Part shown: positions 12,670 to 22,676 of the stretch, one piece after another
How positions within the stretch are numbered: position 1 is the first letter of the stretch
Layout: every line of letters starts with the position of its first letter
Source of the DNA: Leptodactylus fallax
Taxonomy: Eukaryota > Chordata > Amphibia > Anura > Leptodactylidae
Assembly: GCA_947044405.1 (NCBI GenBank)
Contig: CAMRHE010000323.1
Coordinates: 867,001-931,000 of the forward strand
Direction: 5' to 3'
Length of the DNA stretch: 64,000 nucleotides
Program-made: the position numbers and the translations under genes
The notes under the pieces: model-generated
Seen by the model: the letters and a program-made list of their open reading frames with translations, nothing else
What the model was told of the DNA's origin: nothing
Database searches by the model: none

Positions 12670-13656
12670 CAGTGGCGTAACTAGGAATGGCTGGGCCCCA
12701 AGGCGAACATTTGACATGAAGCCCCCCCCCGAACCGGTTATGGGTCCCCAAACAGTAAAATATGCTCAACAGTGGCCCCAGATAGTATTATATGCTCAAC
12801 AGTGGCCCCCACACAGCATTATATGCTCCACAGTCGCCCCATACAGCATTATATGCTCTACATTGCTCCCCCCACACACAGTATAATATGCTACCCACAG
12901 TGGCCCCACACAGTATAATATACTCCACACAGTGGTCCCCACCCAGTATTATATGCTTCCCACAGTGGTACCCACCCAGTATTATATGCTTCCCACAGTG
13001 GTACCCACCCAGTATTATATGCCCCCCACAGTGGTCCCCACCCAGTATTATATGCCCCCCATAGTGGGCCCCACCCAGTATTATATGCTCTCTACAGTGG
13101 CCCCCACACAGTATTATATGCCCCCCACAGTGCCCCCCACCCAGTAGTATATGCTCTACAGTGGCCCCCACCCAGTATTATATGCTCTGTGATTGGGCCT
13201 CAGCGGTCACATGGGAGCGCACTGACGTCATTACGCGCCCGCGCCCCATGTGACCGCTGGGGCCTAATCACAGGCCTCAGTAATGACGGAGGAGCGCCGT
13301 AGAGAACGCTGCGTCCAGGAGAGGTGAGAATATGTGTTTATTGTTTTCAGTCATCTCCCCTGGGTGCCCTGCCCTGCCATCTATTGGAAAGGGGCCTGCA
13401 ATATGCCAGGGCCCCTTTCCAATAACAGTATGTATAGTGGTCGGGGAACCAGGCTTTCCCCGACCGCTATCATAGTGGTCCGGGGCCCGGCCATCTCCGT
13501 ACCCTGCCGGGTCCGTTCGCGGTCGCACCCCCTGCGACCGCGATCGTTACTGGTTTGTGGGGTTCGCTGTAGCATCTGCCACAGGGCTCCGGGGCCCCTA
13601 ATGTCCCGGGCCCTGTGGCAGCCGCTACCGCAGCTACCCCGATAGTTACGCCCCTG
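12670..13656. mobile_element. Non-autonomous hAT element, 987 bp, with internal minisatellite
   Basis: Begins CAGTGGCGTAACTA and ends TAGTTACGCCCCTG, inverted relative to each other. The perfect 8-bp duplication cacccaca flanks it at 12662-12669 and 13657-13664. The interior has a 31-bp-type minisatellite followed by a GC-rich palindrome (13195-13275, arms around cagcggtcacatggg). There is no transposase; open frames across it are composition artefacts. Confidence 0.88.
12745..13180. repeat. 31-32-bp minisatellite inside the hAT element (about 14 units)
   Basis: Degenerate copies of cagtattatatgctccaca joined to gtggcccccac. Period and sequence resemble the minisatellite at 5114-5578 inside a different hAT element. 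Confidence 0.9.
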
Positions 13657-14349
13657 CACCCACAGATAATCTCTGATCGCTGAGGATCGCAGCAGGAGGA
13701 CACTCTGTAATCTGCTTATTGGCAAGTAGGGATTGTGGAAGTGGAGAACCCCTTTAGAGCTAGTGATATATATACAGAGCACAGATTACTGACATAGTGT
13801 TATAACCTACAGCTCTGGTTCTGTTACTGTACTGTCAGTCTCCTTGTATCGCTCTCTAAACATTTACCCTCTGTGCCATCTGGAAGCATTAAAATGCTTG
13901 TGGCGAGCCGCATATTTGACCGTGTCTTAGAAGAACGCGGCCTCATCCCAGAGCTGTCCAAACACTTTCACAGTTGAACTAAAGTAAATTTCCTGGTAGG
14001 ATAACTTGGACGTGAAATATTAGGATGTGACATTTGGCTTCAGGTCTGGGGATCTGTTACAGAAGCCTGAGATGGCAGTACTTTACACAGCATTTCTTCA
14101 TTCCCAGCGGTACTTCTCTGTTCATGGAATATTAAACCCATTTTGGGGGTAAATTCTTCCTTTTCAGGATCTTACACTTTCCTGTTATATAACTGACTAG
14201 AAATATGTGGCTGCGCTGTCCAGGAAAACATTGCAATGTGATGGAGTAACGGCACGACTGTCACTTTACACTGGTCCCATCCAGGGGAATAAATTCAACA
14301 TTCGCTCCTGGACGCTTCACTAATAGGAGACTCAGAGAGAAAATCTTAC

Positions 14350-14472
14350 CGCTCGTGGGCCTGTATATAATTCTGTAACCCAATGTGGGCGAGGGTGGAG
14401 GGTCCCAGGTAATCCGGAGCTTATTGTACCATTCATCAGAAACGCGCAGATTCTGGGGCGCAGATAACGGCA
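14350..14472 (-). CDS. COL14A1: COL14A1 exon: FN3 domain 7, first half
   Basis: 123 nt, phase 1 in and out. It encodes [19 protein letters not shown], then [10 protein letters not shown] and [10 protein letters not shown]. The run [17 protein letters not shown] is diagnostic for this domain of COL14A1. The donor is AGCG|gtaaga. Confidence 0.96.
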
Positions 14473-14664
14473 CTGCAGAGACCAAGCATGTATCACTATT
14501 AGTACCCCATAGACAACTATACATCCTATGTTACATATACATTGCTTCACTAGTCTTATACTGACCTTAAATTCTATTTCATTCACATGCAAAACTGTAG
14601 TCAAAATTCTTCTACTTACTACCTGGAATCAGTCAACACTTTGTTGACAGACCCGCCTCTAACA

Positions 14665-14937
14665 ATTTAAAGAGGTATATCCATCTCATAAAGTAGTAGC
14701 ATGTCATGATTGATGAGGTCCAACCTCTTGGACCCAATGAACTTAAGAATAAAAGGGATACAGCTTAGGTTTAGTACTGTATTCTGTACAGTTTTTTCTC
14801 TGTGTAGCAAAGAAATCTTAGAAGGGGCTTCAGCATTACATAAGCCCTGCAACTCCATAATTCTAAGGAGTATTGAGGGTCTCACAATAATCATAAAGTA
14901 ATGGCATATGCATAAAATGGGAATAACCCTTTAAAGA
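14665..14937. mobile_element. T2/Kolobok-like foldback MITE
   Basis: Ends ttaaagaggtatatccat and the inverted atgggaataaccctttaa, starting and ending in TTAA/TTTAA as in the T2 MITEs described from Xenopus. Its interior includes a palindrome with gatgaggtccaac. It is an inferred family member. Confidence 0.65.
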
Positions 14938-15373
14938 GAACCTTTCACCACTTCCTAAAAGTCCACCTTTTTTATAGGCACCACTCCACTGATTCTGGCA
15001 CAGTTGGAATTTTTTTCTCTAGCCCCCACCATTCCCAAATAATCAATGCTGTTAATTTTGGTGTCTTATACACTATATGCAGGCTCTGTCAGGTGGGCGG
15101 TGTCAGGCAGGAGCAAACAAGGAGTGTGACTGAGCTCTGAATACTGGCTGCCTCTGATTGGAGCTTGGAGTCATGCCCACTGTCTGACACCGCCCACCTG
15201 ACATTACAGAGCTTAAATAGCACATCAGGCACCAAAACTAACTGTGCTTGTTTCTCGGGAACAGTGGGGGCTAGAGAGAAAATTCCAACTGTGCTGGAAT
15301 CAGTGAAGCGACACCTATTAACAGATTCTAAGAACTTAAAATGGTGGAGGTGGTGAAAGGTTCTCTGTAATGG
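14931..15373. mobile_element. Foldback MITE, TTAAAGAGAACCTTTCACC family, copy 1
   Basis: Left end ttaaagagaacctttcacca pairs with right end ggtggtgaaaggttctctg. Further in, ttggaatttttttctctagc pairs with gctagagagaaaattccaa, and the centre holds the pair gtgggcggtgtcaggcag and ctgacaccgcccac. Copies of the family are at 17588-17936 and 50897-51262. Confidence 0.82.
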
Positions 15374-15392
15374 TGTTGTACCGAGTTTTCAA

Positions 15393-15672
15393 GTTATCCC
15401 TTATTAATAGCATAGGAGATAACTTCATGATCAGTTGGAGTCTGACCGCTGGGACCCCCAGGGATTCAGTTCTCCAATCCTGATGAAGCAACAGGCCAAG
15501 CATGCGCTTTGCCACACCATTTATTCTCTGGAAGTCTTGGAGATAGCTGAGTACAAAGCTCTACCTTCTAGAGAATGAATTGAGTGGCAGGGCGCATGCG
15601 CAGGACACAAGAACCGAACCCCGGTCCTGGGACCCCCACCATCATGAAGTTATCTCTATCCTATCGATTACA
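15393..15672. mobile_element. Foldback MITE
   Basis: Inverted ends ggagataacttcatgatcag and catcatgaagttatctctat around a centre with another inverted pair (gcatgcgctttgccac and gtggcagggcgcatgcgc). It is wholly intronic, 67 bp from the FN3-6 exon. Confidence 0.72.
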
Positions 15673-15738
15673 GCTCTGCTCTCAATGACTTAACGATGAC
15701 TTAAGATATTAGAAATAAGTCTAAATACTAATACGTAC

Positions 15739-15868
15739 ATGTTCTCCCAGATGCTGACACTGCATTTCCTTCTCCATTGAAATACACAGGGGTCACCGTG
15801 ACTTTATATTCCGTGTCGGACAATAAAGATTGCAGCACAACTTCACTTTCCCTTCCAGATACAACTTT
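15739..15868 (-). CDS. COL14A1: COL14A1 exon: FN3 domain 6, second half
   Basis: 130 nt, phase 0 in and 1 out. It encodes VVLQSLLSDTEYKVTVTPVY, then FNGEGNAVSASGRT. The donor is AACAT|gtacgt. Confidence 0.93.
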
Positions 15869-16160
15869 CTGAGGAAAGCAAGCAAGATAATGTTATAAGT
15901 ACAGGAGATGCCAAGATACATTCTGTACTACAAAGTTATTGTGTTAGTTGGCCATAGCTGGGAGGATTACATGATTCACATATTTTTCACTACCAGGCCC
16001 CTGGTTATCTTTAGGGATGCTCCATTGGTCCTTATAACCAATTCCTTAAGCAAGAAGTCTCCACTGATCCGCCAATCCAGCTGTTATTCCTGAAACTGCA
16101 GGCAATCACAGGATCGCAATGTAGTGGCCACTAGAGGGGAAATGTAGTATTACATTAAGT

Positions 16161-16510
16161 CCATTAAAGGGGTTGTCTGGCCTAATGTTTATTTCCTAAG
16201 GATAGGCCATAAATACCTGATCGGTAGGGGGCCAACACTCGACCCCTGGACCGATCAGCTTTATGGAGCCGCTTACGCGTCTGTCCTATACACAATACAG
16301 GACTGGAAGCAGAAAGCTCCATCCACGGTATAGCTGCCGGTCGCTATACACCGGATGGAACTTTCTGCCTCCGGTCTTGTATTGTGTATAGGACAGGCGC
16401 GTAAGCGGTTCCATACAGCTGATCAGGCCAGGTGCCCTACCGATTAAGTATTTATTGGCTATCCTGAGGATAGACCATAAAAAATTAAACCCAGACAACC
16501 CCTTTAAAAT
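16161..16510. mobile_element. T2/Kolobok-like foldback MITE (TTAAAGGGGTTGTCTGG)
   Basis: Begins ttaaaggggttgtctgg and ends cagacaacccctttaa. The inner arms also pair (ctgatcggtagggggccaac with the right-hand ggtgccctaccgattaagta region; tgtcctatacacaatacagg with cttgtattgtgtataggaca). The TTAA terminus fits the T2/Kolobok group. Related copies are at 18093-18456 and 61857-62250. Confidence 0.8.
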
Positions 16511-16854
16511 AAATTGGTAACCACTACCATGTGATTCTTTGTAGTGCCCGTCCACTCTGTATAATGGAAGGGGATGGGTTTTCTGGACAGTTATAAGAGC
16601 TGTCCAATAGAGACAAGTCCTTTAGGTAATTATCATTGACAATTGTTTTGTTTTTGTGGACTGAGGTCCAGATAAAATGGTGGGTCCATTATACAACAAA
16701 CTCTAAGAAAATGACCATAGCACCCTTCACATTTGGGTATCTTCTGTTGGACCAATATTCAGTTACAACTTGGGCCCACCAGAATGTCCTCAGGTGATCC
16801 AGTCCGACACTGATAGTTAGTGATCATTATATCTATGTTCCGCCTTAGCCTAGC

Positions 16855-16945
16855 ACAACGGCCTCCAGTTGTCGCAAAACTACAACTCCCAGCATGGAGG
16901 CAGTTGTAGTTTCGCAAGAGCTGGACAGCCACAGGTTGGGAACCA
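16855..16945. mobile_element. Fragment of a hAT-like MITE with ACTACAACTCCCAGCATG palindrome
   Basis: Contains cgcaaaactacaactcccag and its inverted partner gttgtagtttcgcaa. The same core motif is in the hAT MITE at 3132-3288. Ends and target duplication are not clear here. Confidence 0.55.
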
Positions 16946-17087
16946 GTGACCTATATGAATGAGAGAAAAGCACTGAATGTAAGATGGCAGTATAAATGTT
17001 ATATCTAGGGGTGCAGCTACGGAGAGGGAGATGATGCAGCATGTGTACAACATGCCAGGGAGCGCTATAAAGCTACTTTGCTTTTAG

Positions 17088-17330
17088 GCTAGGTTCACAT
17101 CTGCGCTGGCCACTCTGCTGTTCGGGACCCCATGCCCGACCACCAAAACAGCAGTTACCCGTGGACACACGCTGACCCCATAGACTATAATCGGGTCCCC
17201 CGGGTGTCCTCCGTTTTTATACTGAAACTGGCATAGAAAAAAGTCCTCCGTAAAGGACTTTTCTCTCCGCCGATTTATAGCAGTCTCAGCGGCGGAGTTT
17301 CCAACAATGATGTGAACTTAGTCTTAGGCA
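17088..17330. mobile_element. Non-autonomous DNA transposon with CTAGGTTCACATC ends
   Basis: Left end ggctaggttcacatctgcg and right end gatgtgaacttagtctta are inverted. About 240 bp long, no ORF. Superfamily unassigned. It ends about 70 bp from the FN3-6 exon. Confidence 0.65.
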
Positions 17331-17400
17331 ACAAGCTGACTTTTTGCCTTTGCCCATTTCCCAAAACTACAAATGTACTCAATTTAATTGTATATCTCAC

Positions 17401-17540
17401 CACTTCTGCCCGATCTCCATATGCAGTAGCGTAGGACACCAGATACTGGCGAATGTTGGCATCCGTAAATAGCCATGAAATGCGTAGGCTGGAGGTGGTC
17501 TCATCATCTATTAAAAGGTTTCTGATACCTACACGGATCA
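17401..17540 (-). CDS. COL14A1: COL14A1 exon: FN3 domain 6, first half
   Basis: 140 nt, phase 1 in and 0 out. It encodes [20 protein letters not shown], then [17 protein letters not shown] and DETTSSLR match COL14A1. The donor is GTG|gtgaga. Confidence 0.94.
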
Positions 17541-17587
17541 CTGTAATAACAAGAATGTATAGATATATATTGCAGCCAATGGATCCA

Positions 17588-17936
17588 ATCCTTCAATAGG
17601 TACTGCTTCACTGATTCTGACACAGTTGGAATTTTCTGTCTTTCCCTCACCATTCCTGAGCAGTGCTCTTAGTTTAACCACCCCATGCTAATTTGGCTCT
17701 CTACTGTCAGATGGGCGGTCCTGGGTTGAAGTAGATAGTCTAGGACTGCCCATCTGACAGCAGAGAAACTAAAAGTAACATATTGGGTGCTGAAATTATC
17801 AACTCTGATTGCTCAGGAATGGTGGGGACTAAAGAAAAATTTCCAAGTGCACCAGAATCAGTGGAGTGCCACCTATTGAAGGATGCAAAGAGTTGGAGTT
17901 GGTGGAGGTGGTGAAAGGTCCTCTTTAAGAAATGTT
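17588..17936. mobile_element. Foldback MITE, TTAAAGAG...CTTTCACC family, copy 2
   Basis: Right end gtggtgaaaggtcctcttta. The interior matches copy 1 (14931-15373): cactgattctgacacagttg inverted against agaatcagtggagtg, and a central gatgggcggtcc/ggactgcccatc pair. The left terminus has been lost. Confidence 0.75.
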
Positions 17937-18092
17937 ATATAATTAGGAAATGTTAGCAACCTGCCCTGCACTGAAACACTGTAACAAACTACCAAGACAG
18001 AAGACTTGTACTACTGCTTACATAGTTTAGAGAGGCTTGCTTAGACTGGATACAAACAAGCAAACCTTCAGCTGCAATAACTACTACAATGT

Positions 18093-18456
18093 TAAAGGGG
18101 TTGTGTCCAGATTACAGCTTATCCACAGAATAGGTGATAAGTGTCTGATCAGTCAGGTTATGACTACAGGGATCTCCACTGATCATAAGGATGAGGGTCT
18201 CATGTACCCTGTCCAAATGGAGGAGCAATTGTGTAGGCATGCTGCTAGTCCATTCACTTTTATGGATGAAGTAGCGGCTCCCAGGCACTATACAGGGTGT
18301 AGAGCTATCTGCCTTTGGCTCTGTACAGTGTAAAGTATGGATGTTGTAAGTGGCCCCAAAATGCTGATACGTGCAGAGGCCCTCCCAATGATCCAATACT
18401 TATGGCCTATTCTAAGATTAGGCCATAAATAAATATTCCTGGACAACCCTTTTAAG
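18093..18456. mobile_element. T2/Kolobok-like foldback MITE
   Basis: Begins ttaaaggggttgtgtccag and ends ctggacaacccttttaa, with inner inverted pairing around ataggtgataagtgtctgat and its counterpart. Same family type as 16161-16510. Confidence 0.75.
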
Positions 18457-18509
18457 ACTTTGCTTTTAAACAAGAATATTTCCACTCACCAACAGCAAGA
18501 AGGGATTTT

Positions 18510-19037
18510 TAAAGAGGACCTTTCATGTTCTGCACATGCGGTTTTATATACCGCTAGAAAGCCGACAGCGCGCTGAATTCAGTGCACTGTCGGCTTTCCC
18601 GTTATGTGCTCCAGGGCTGGAGATATCGGTGCCGTTAGTTTCGGCACTGATCTCTGCCCACTGTGAGAAGGGCGTTCCTGACAGTCTAGCTGGGCTGTGA
18701 GGAACGCCCTCCCTGACAGTTCTCGTCCATAGACTTGTAAAGGGAGGCGTTCCTCACAGCTCAGAATCATCGCTGGGCGGTAAGGAACGCCCCCTCTGAT
18801 AGTACAGGGCTATGGACAAGTACAATCAGGCGGGTGTTCCTCACAGCCCAGCTTGACTGTCAGGAACGCCCTTCTGACAGTGGGCAGAGATCGGTGCCGA
18901 AACTAACGCCACCGATATCTGCAGCCCCGGGGCACATAATGGAAAAGCCGACAGTGCGCTGAATGCAGCGCACTGTCGGCTTTCTAGAGGTATATAAAAC
19001 CACATGTGCAGGAAGACATGAAAGGTCCTCTTTAAAA
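18510..19037. mobile_element. Foldback element with TTAAAGAGGACCTTTCATG ends
   Basis: Ends taaagaggacctttcatgt and catgaaaggtcctcttta are near-perfect inverted repeats. Inner arms also pair (agaaagccgacagcgcgctg with cagcgcactgtcggctttct). The centre is a run of alternating palindromes built on ggaacgcc. About 530 bp, no coding capacity. Confidence 0.85.
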
Positions 19038-19483
19038 TTGTTCAGAATTGTTAACAAAAATATTAGAAATTTCCTTTATACTATGATTGTTCTTTACATA
19101 AGATCATATATGTCCGTGGTGAGCTCCATGCGGAAGAAGTCCCATCCCATGCATGAGACTGTGATCGCGCTGGGCAGTACTGTCAGTGACCGACTGCTCC
19201 ACCCTAGGTGTGAGAAGGAGCGCTATCAGAAGTCTTTCCTCCCCACCGCTGTACAACCAACACCGACCTAAGCGGAGATCAATACACACAGAGAACTGAA
19301 ATATCTCTCTGCCTGTTATATCCCCCCCCCCCCTCTGCTACGTCCTATCTGTCTGTCTGCTATCAATGTATCAATGTAATGCCTCTTACCTTGGAACATT
19401 CCTGCACATGGTTGTATTTGTATCTGCTTATCTTTCTTATCTTTGCTGCTGTAACACACTGAATTTCCCTATTGTGGAACTAT

Positions 19484-19516
19484 TAAAGGACTATTATTAT
19501 TATTATTATTATTACT
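19484..19516. repeat. (TTA)n microsatellite
   Basis: About 30 bp of tattat repeats with one interruption. Confidence 0.9.
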
Positions 19517-19685
19517 ATACCAATACTTTATATGGCCCTCTAATTAGTGTTGACCACCTCAGCCAGGGTCATACATACAGCTTTATCTACTGTATAACCG
19601 GGGATCACAACGGTAACAATCTGCTTGACATGAGCTAGTAATAAAGACAATAATACTCATCAGATTCATGAAGCCCCGTCCGTAC

Positions 19686-19733
19686 CTGGTGTCGTAGGCC
19701 TGGCGGTAGTTGGGACAGTCGTAGTTCTTGTCA
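19686..19733 (-). CDS. COL14A1: COL14A1 exon: Thr/Pro-rich hinge (48-nt exon)
   Basis: 48 nt, phase 1 in and out, encoding the 16-residue LTRTTTVPTTARPTTP. It sits where vertebrate COL14A1 has a Thr/Pro-rich linker between FN3-5 and FN3-6. The composition suggests mucin-type O-glycosylation and an extended hinge. Acceptor tttcAG and donor CCAG|gtacgg are both present, and the frame joins its neighbours exactly. It is too short for ordinary ORF calling. Confidence 0.85.
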
Positions 19734-19835
19734 CTGAAAGTATAGGCAGAGGTTATATGTATAGAAATGTAATGGATATAATAACTACTATATAAAAATA
19801 ATATTGCCACCACCATGACCTAAAATTACATGTTA

Positions 19836-20285
19836 TTGAAGCACTATATGGCACTATTATGTCCTCACTGTATGACGTTATATGGCTCTATTACGTCATC
19901 TATGTGTGGTACTGTAATAGGTATAGCACTGTTATTATGATACTATATGTCACTATTATGCCCTCACTGTATAACCACACATAATAGGTATAGCACTATT
20001 ATTATGATGCTATATGGCATTATGTCCTCACTGTATGATGTTATATGACACTATTACGTGAGCTATGTGTGGTACTATTAATAGATATAGCACTATTATT
20101 ATGATACTATATGGCACTATTATGGCTTCACTGTATGACATTACATGGCTCTATTACGTCATCTATGTGTGGTACTGTAATAGGTATAGCACTGTTAATA
20201 TGATACTCTATGGCACTATTATGTTCTTACTGTGTCACATTTTATGGCTCTATTACATGAGCGATGTTTGGGACTGTGATTAAAG
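19836..20285. repeat. Complex tandem repeat, about 95-130-bp units
   Basis: About four degenerate copies of a long unit containing atggcactattatgtcctc, gttatatggctctattacg, tcatctatgtgtggtactg and aataggtatagcac. Within each unit the motif ctatatggcactattat recurs, so it is a higher-order repeat built from a shorter one. It lies between the hinge exon and the FN3-5 exon. Confidence 0.8.
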
Positions 20286-20644
20286 GATTTCTCCAATCTT
20301 ACAGCACTATGCTTGTCAGACTGGTGGGGTTCTGACTTTTGGAAACCCCACTGATCAACTGACTAAAGGGGCTGTGGCGCTCATTGCTGAGAAGATCAGT
20401 CTAATTCAATAAATTATAATGAGCTGCAGTACCAGGCATGACCACTACTAAACATACGGCGCTGTGCCTGGTAAACCATAAAGCGGATGGTAGAGCGCCA
20501 TGGCCCTTTAAATCAGCAGGGGAGAGGAGTCAATATTTGGACACTCACCAATTTTAAACTGACACCCTGCTCTTACATCTATTACTTTCCTAACTTCTAC
20601 CCTCTATATACTTATTTATCTTATATAGGAAAGAGATTCCTTAC

Positions 20645-20777
20645 AAGTTGTAGCCAAAGCTGACATAGAATCACTTTCCGTTTCATCAGCAAATATGGCA
20701 GACAGGGAAACTTCGTATTCTGTGTTGTGCGTTAGACGATCCATAAGATAGGAGGTCACATCTCCCTTTACAAGAGC
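20645..20777 (-). CDS. COL14A1: COL14A1 exon: FN3 domain 5, second half
   Basis: 133 nt, phase 0 in and 1 out. It encodes YLMDRLTHNTEYEVSLSAIF, then ADETESDSMSALATT. The conserved L-x-x-N-T-E-Y pattern places it as the E/F strands of an FN3 domain. The donor is AACTT|gtaagg. Confidence 0.91.
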
Positions 20778-21070
20778 CTACAAAAAAGAAATAACTTAAA
20801 AAGTTGCTTGAAAATCTCAAAAATGTTCATATTTTGACTCTCGAACACAAAATAAAACAATAAAAAATACATCAAACATAAAGCAAACAGCAACATGGCA
20901 GCCTGCAAGACTTTCTACAAGCTCCAGAGACTGCAAAATTCTGGCAGAAATACCCTTAGATGATACAACAGGCAGCACTCCACCTCTTCCAAAATTTTTT
21001 GATCGATAAGTAGTAACATTAGATCGGGAGAAGAAGGGGGAGACAAAATACATGATTCCAGGAACATACA

Positions 21071-21072
<2 letters not shown>

Positions 21073-21106
<34 letters not shown>
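21073..21106. repeat. (TA)n microsatellite
   Basis: About 34 bp of alternating TA, just left of the foldback element that seeds the 49-bp satellite. Confidence 0.95.
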
Positions 21107-21107
<1 letters not shown>

Positions 21108-21111
21108 CACT

Positions 21112-21480
21112 TTAAGGTAGTCTGTCCCAGATTCCAGCATATGACCCCAACCCCACAGATAGATAGGTTAGGGTCACCCAGACCCCAGTATATCACCCCA
21201 GCACCACAGATAGTTAGGTTAGGGTCACCTGACCCAAACAGTGATTTCCCCCTGTGAATCGCTGCCTCCATTGCTGGGATATCACCGTTCTTGTCCATAT
21301 GCAAATGAGCTCTTTGGAGCAATGTTGCTCCAAAGAGCTAATTTGCATATTGATAAAAATAGTGACATTACAACAGCGGAGACAGCGATTCACAAGGGAA
21401 AAACACTATTTGGTTCAGGTGACCCTAACCTATCTATATGCAGGGCTGGGTTGATATACTGGTTCTGGTGACCCTAACCT
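21112..21480. mobile_element. Foldback element A whose ends are 49-bp satellite units
   Basis: A long inverted repeat centred near 21318, where gctctttggagcaatgttgc meets its mirror. Arms pair outward through the regions around gtgaatcgctgcctcc and gacagcgattcacaag. The outermost parts are satellite units in opposite orientation: ctatctgtggg-type on the left, ctatctatatgcagggctgg on the right. A second copy is at 32905-33170. Confidence 0.85.
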
Positions 21481-21560
21481 ATCTATCTGCAGGACTGGTT
21501 GATATGCTGGGGTCTGTTGACCCTAATCTATCTATCTGCAGGGCTGAGGTGATATGGGGG
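21430..21560. repeat. 49-bp satellite, left remnant before the gypsy insertion
   Basis: Two to three units containing ggtgaccctaacctatctat and gcagg-ctgg-tgatatgctgg, directly continuing the right arm of foldback element A. The sequence then degenerates into G/T runs at about 21555. Confidence 0.85.
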
Positions 21561-21671
21561 GGTGGGTGGCCCTACTAATTTTTTTTTCTGGGGGGGGGGG
21601 GTGTTGTGGGTGGGGGGGCCCCCCCAAATTTTTTTTTTGGGTGGGGGGGGTGTGGGGGGGGGGGGTGGCGG

Positions 21672-22643
21672 CGTTAGAGGGGGCAAGATCTTTTTCTTTT
21701 TTTTTTTTTTTTTTTTTTTTATATTTTTTTTATATATTTTTTTTTTTTTTTTTTTTTTTTTTAAGCCACCATTTTTTTTATTTTTAATATGCTGGAGTGA
21801 CTCCCCCCCTTTTATGTCAGCTTGCCTGTTCTGCAGACAGAATGTGAGCAGAGAAGCAGGAAGTGACGAGACAGAGAGCAGCAGCCATCTTAGCAAGTGT
21901 TGTATTGAACTGGTGTGGAGATTTTTCTGTACAGCTAAGCTGTATCTTGGTCCAGAGACAAACAGAGTGTAAAGAGACAACAGGACTAGTGAGTCCATGT
22001 GAAAGGAACTGTGCTCAGTGGCTGATCAGTGAGACTGACATTGTGACTGTGTATATGGATACCACAGATAGAGACTCGCAGTGCTGTTGATGTACTGGAC
22101 AGCACCTGCTAAACCCCGGCTTACATCCCAGCTCAGTGTATGGATTCGGCAGGACTGTCAGTGTGCTGAGTGGAATCTGCTGTTGGATTACATTGCATTC
22201 ATTGGGTTTCCCTGTTAAAAAGGACTTCATTTCTCCCAAGATCCTGATAACCGTGAGGAGAGGACGTTTCGCTATAAAAGAAAGGAACGACTTTGGGCCC
22301 CACCGCGCGCTTCTACAGACTGTAAGCGGTCCACCTGGACCACTGGGGAAAAGGGGGTGCACCCAAATGTGATGTCAGGGTCAGTTAGGGATAGTTTTGA
22401 GTATATTGTTCATTCAGTGTCCATACTGCAGAAGTGGACAGAGTAAAAGTAGAAACCATTGCAGAATTTGCCTTGAAATTGTTCATGCTATATTGTATAT
22501 TTTGCTTGTCTTTAGCCCTGTCATTTTACCTTTAACTAACCTTTATTAACTTATAGTAAATATATATTTTTTTCTTGAACTACCGCGTGTGCGTTCATTT
22601 CTGGTTGCGGAGTCCAAACCACCTGCCTTGCTCTCGGTTCACA
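21672..22643 (+). repeat. 5' LTR of the gypsy element
   Basis: Start estimated by aligning to the 3' LTR; bases 21672-21790 are badly degraded to G/T runs. The clean part (21791-22566) matches the 3' LTR except for C7 versus C8 (21803-21809) and A5 versus A4 (22217-22221). It ends ...cggttcaca, with the primer-binding site four bases on. It contains a TATA box. Confidence 0.85.
22273..22280 (+). promoter_or_regulatory. TATA box in the 5' LTR
   Basis: TATAAAAG, the natural U3 promoter element of the LTR. The same motif is at 28450-28457 in the 3' LTR. Confidence 0.65.
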
Positions 22644-22646
22644 AAT

Positions 22647-22666
22647 TGGCGTAGTCGGCAGGATCC
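22647..22666 (+). other. Primer-binding site
   Basis: TGGCGTAGTCGGCAGG just downstream of the LTR end begins with TGG, complementary to a tRNA 3' CCA. I cannot name the primer tRNA. Confidence 0.7.
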
Positions 22667-22676
22667 GCTTACCAGA

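Noticed and set aside
13381..13782. 133-codon frame and several overlapping frames near 12.8-13.8 kb
   Set aside because: They lie in the GC-rich interior and minisatellite of the hAT element, on both strands at once, without protein motifs.
21528..21998. Lys- and Pro-rich open frame on the minus strand across the 5' LTR start
   Set aside because: Made by poly-T and poly-G smear joined to antisense LTR sequence; the same antisense frame recurs in the 3' LTR with no protein similarity.
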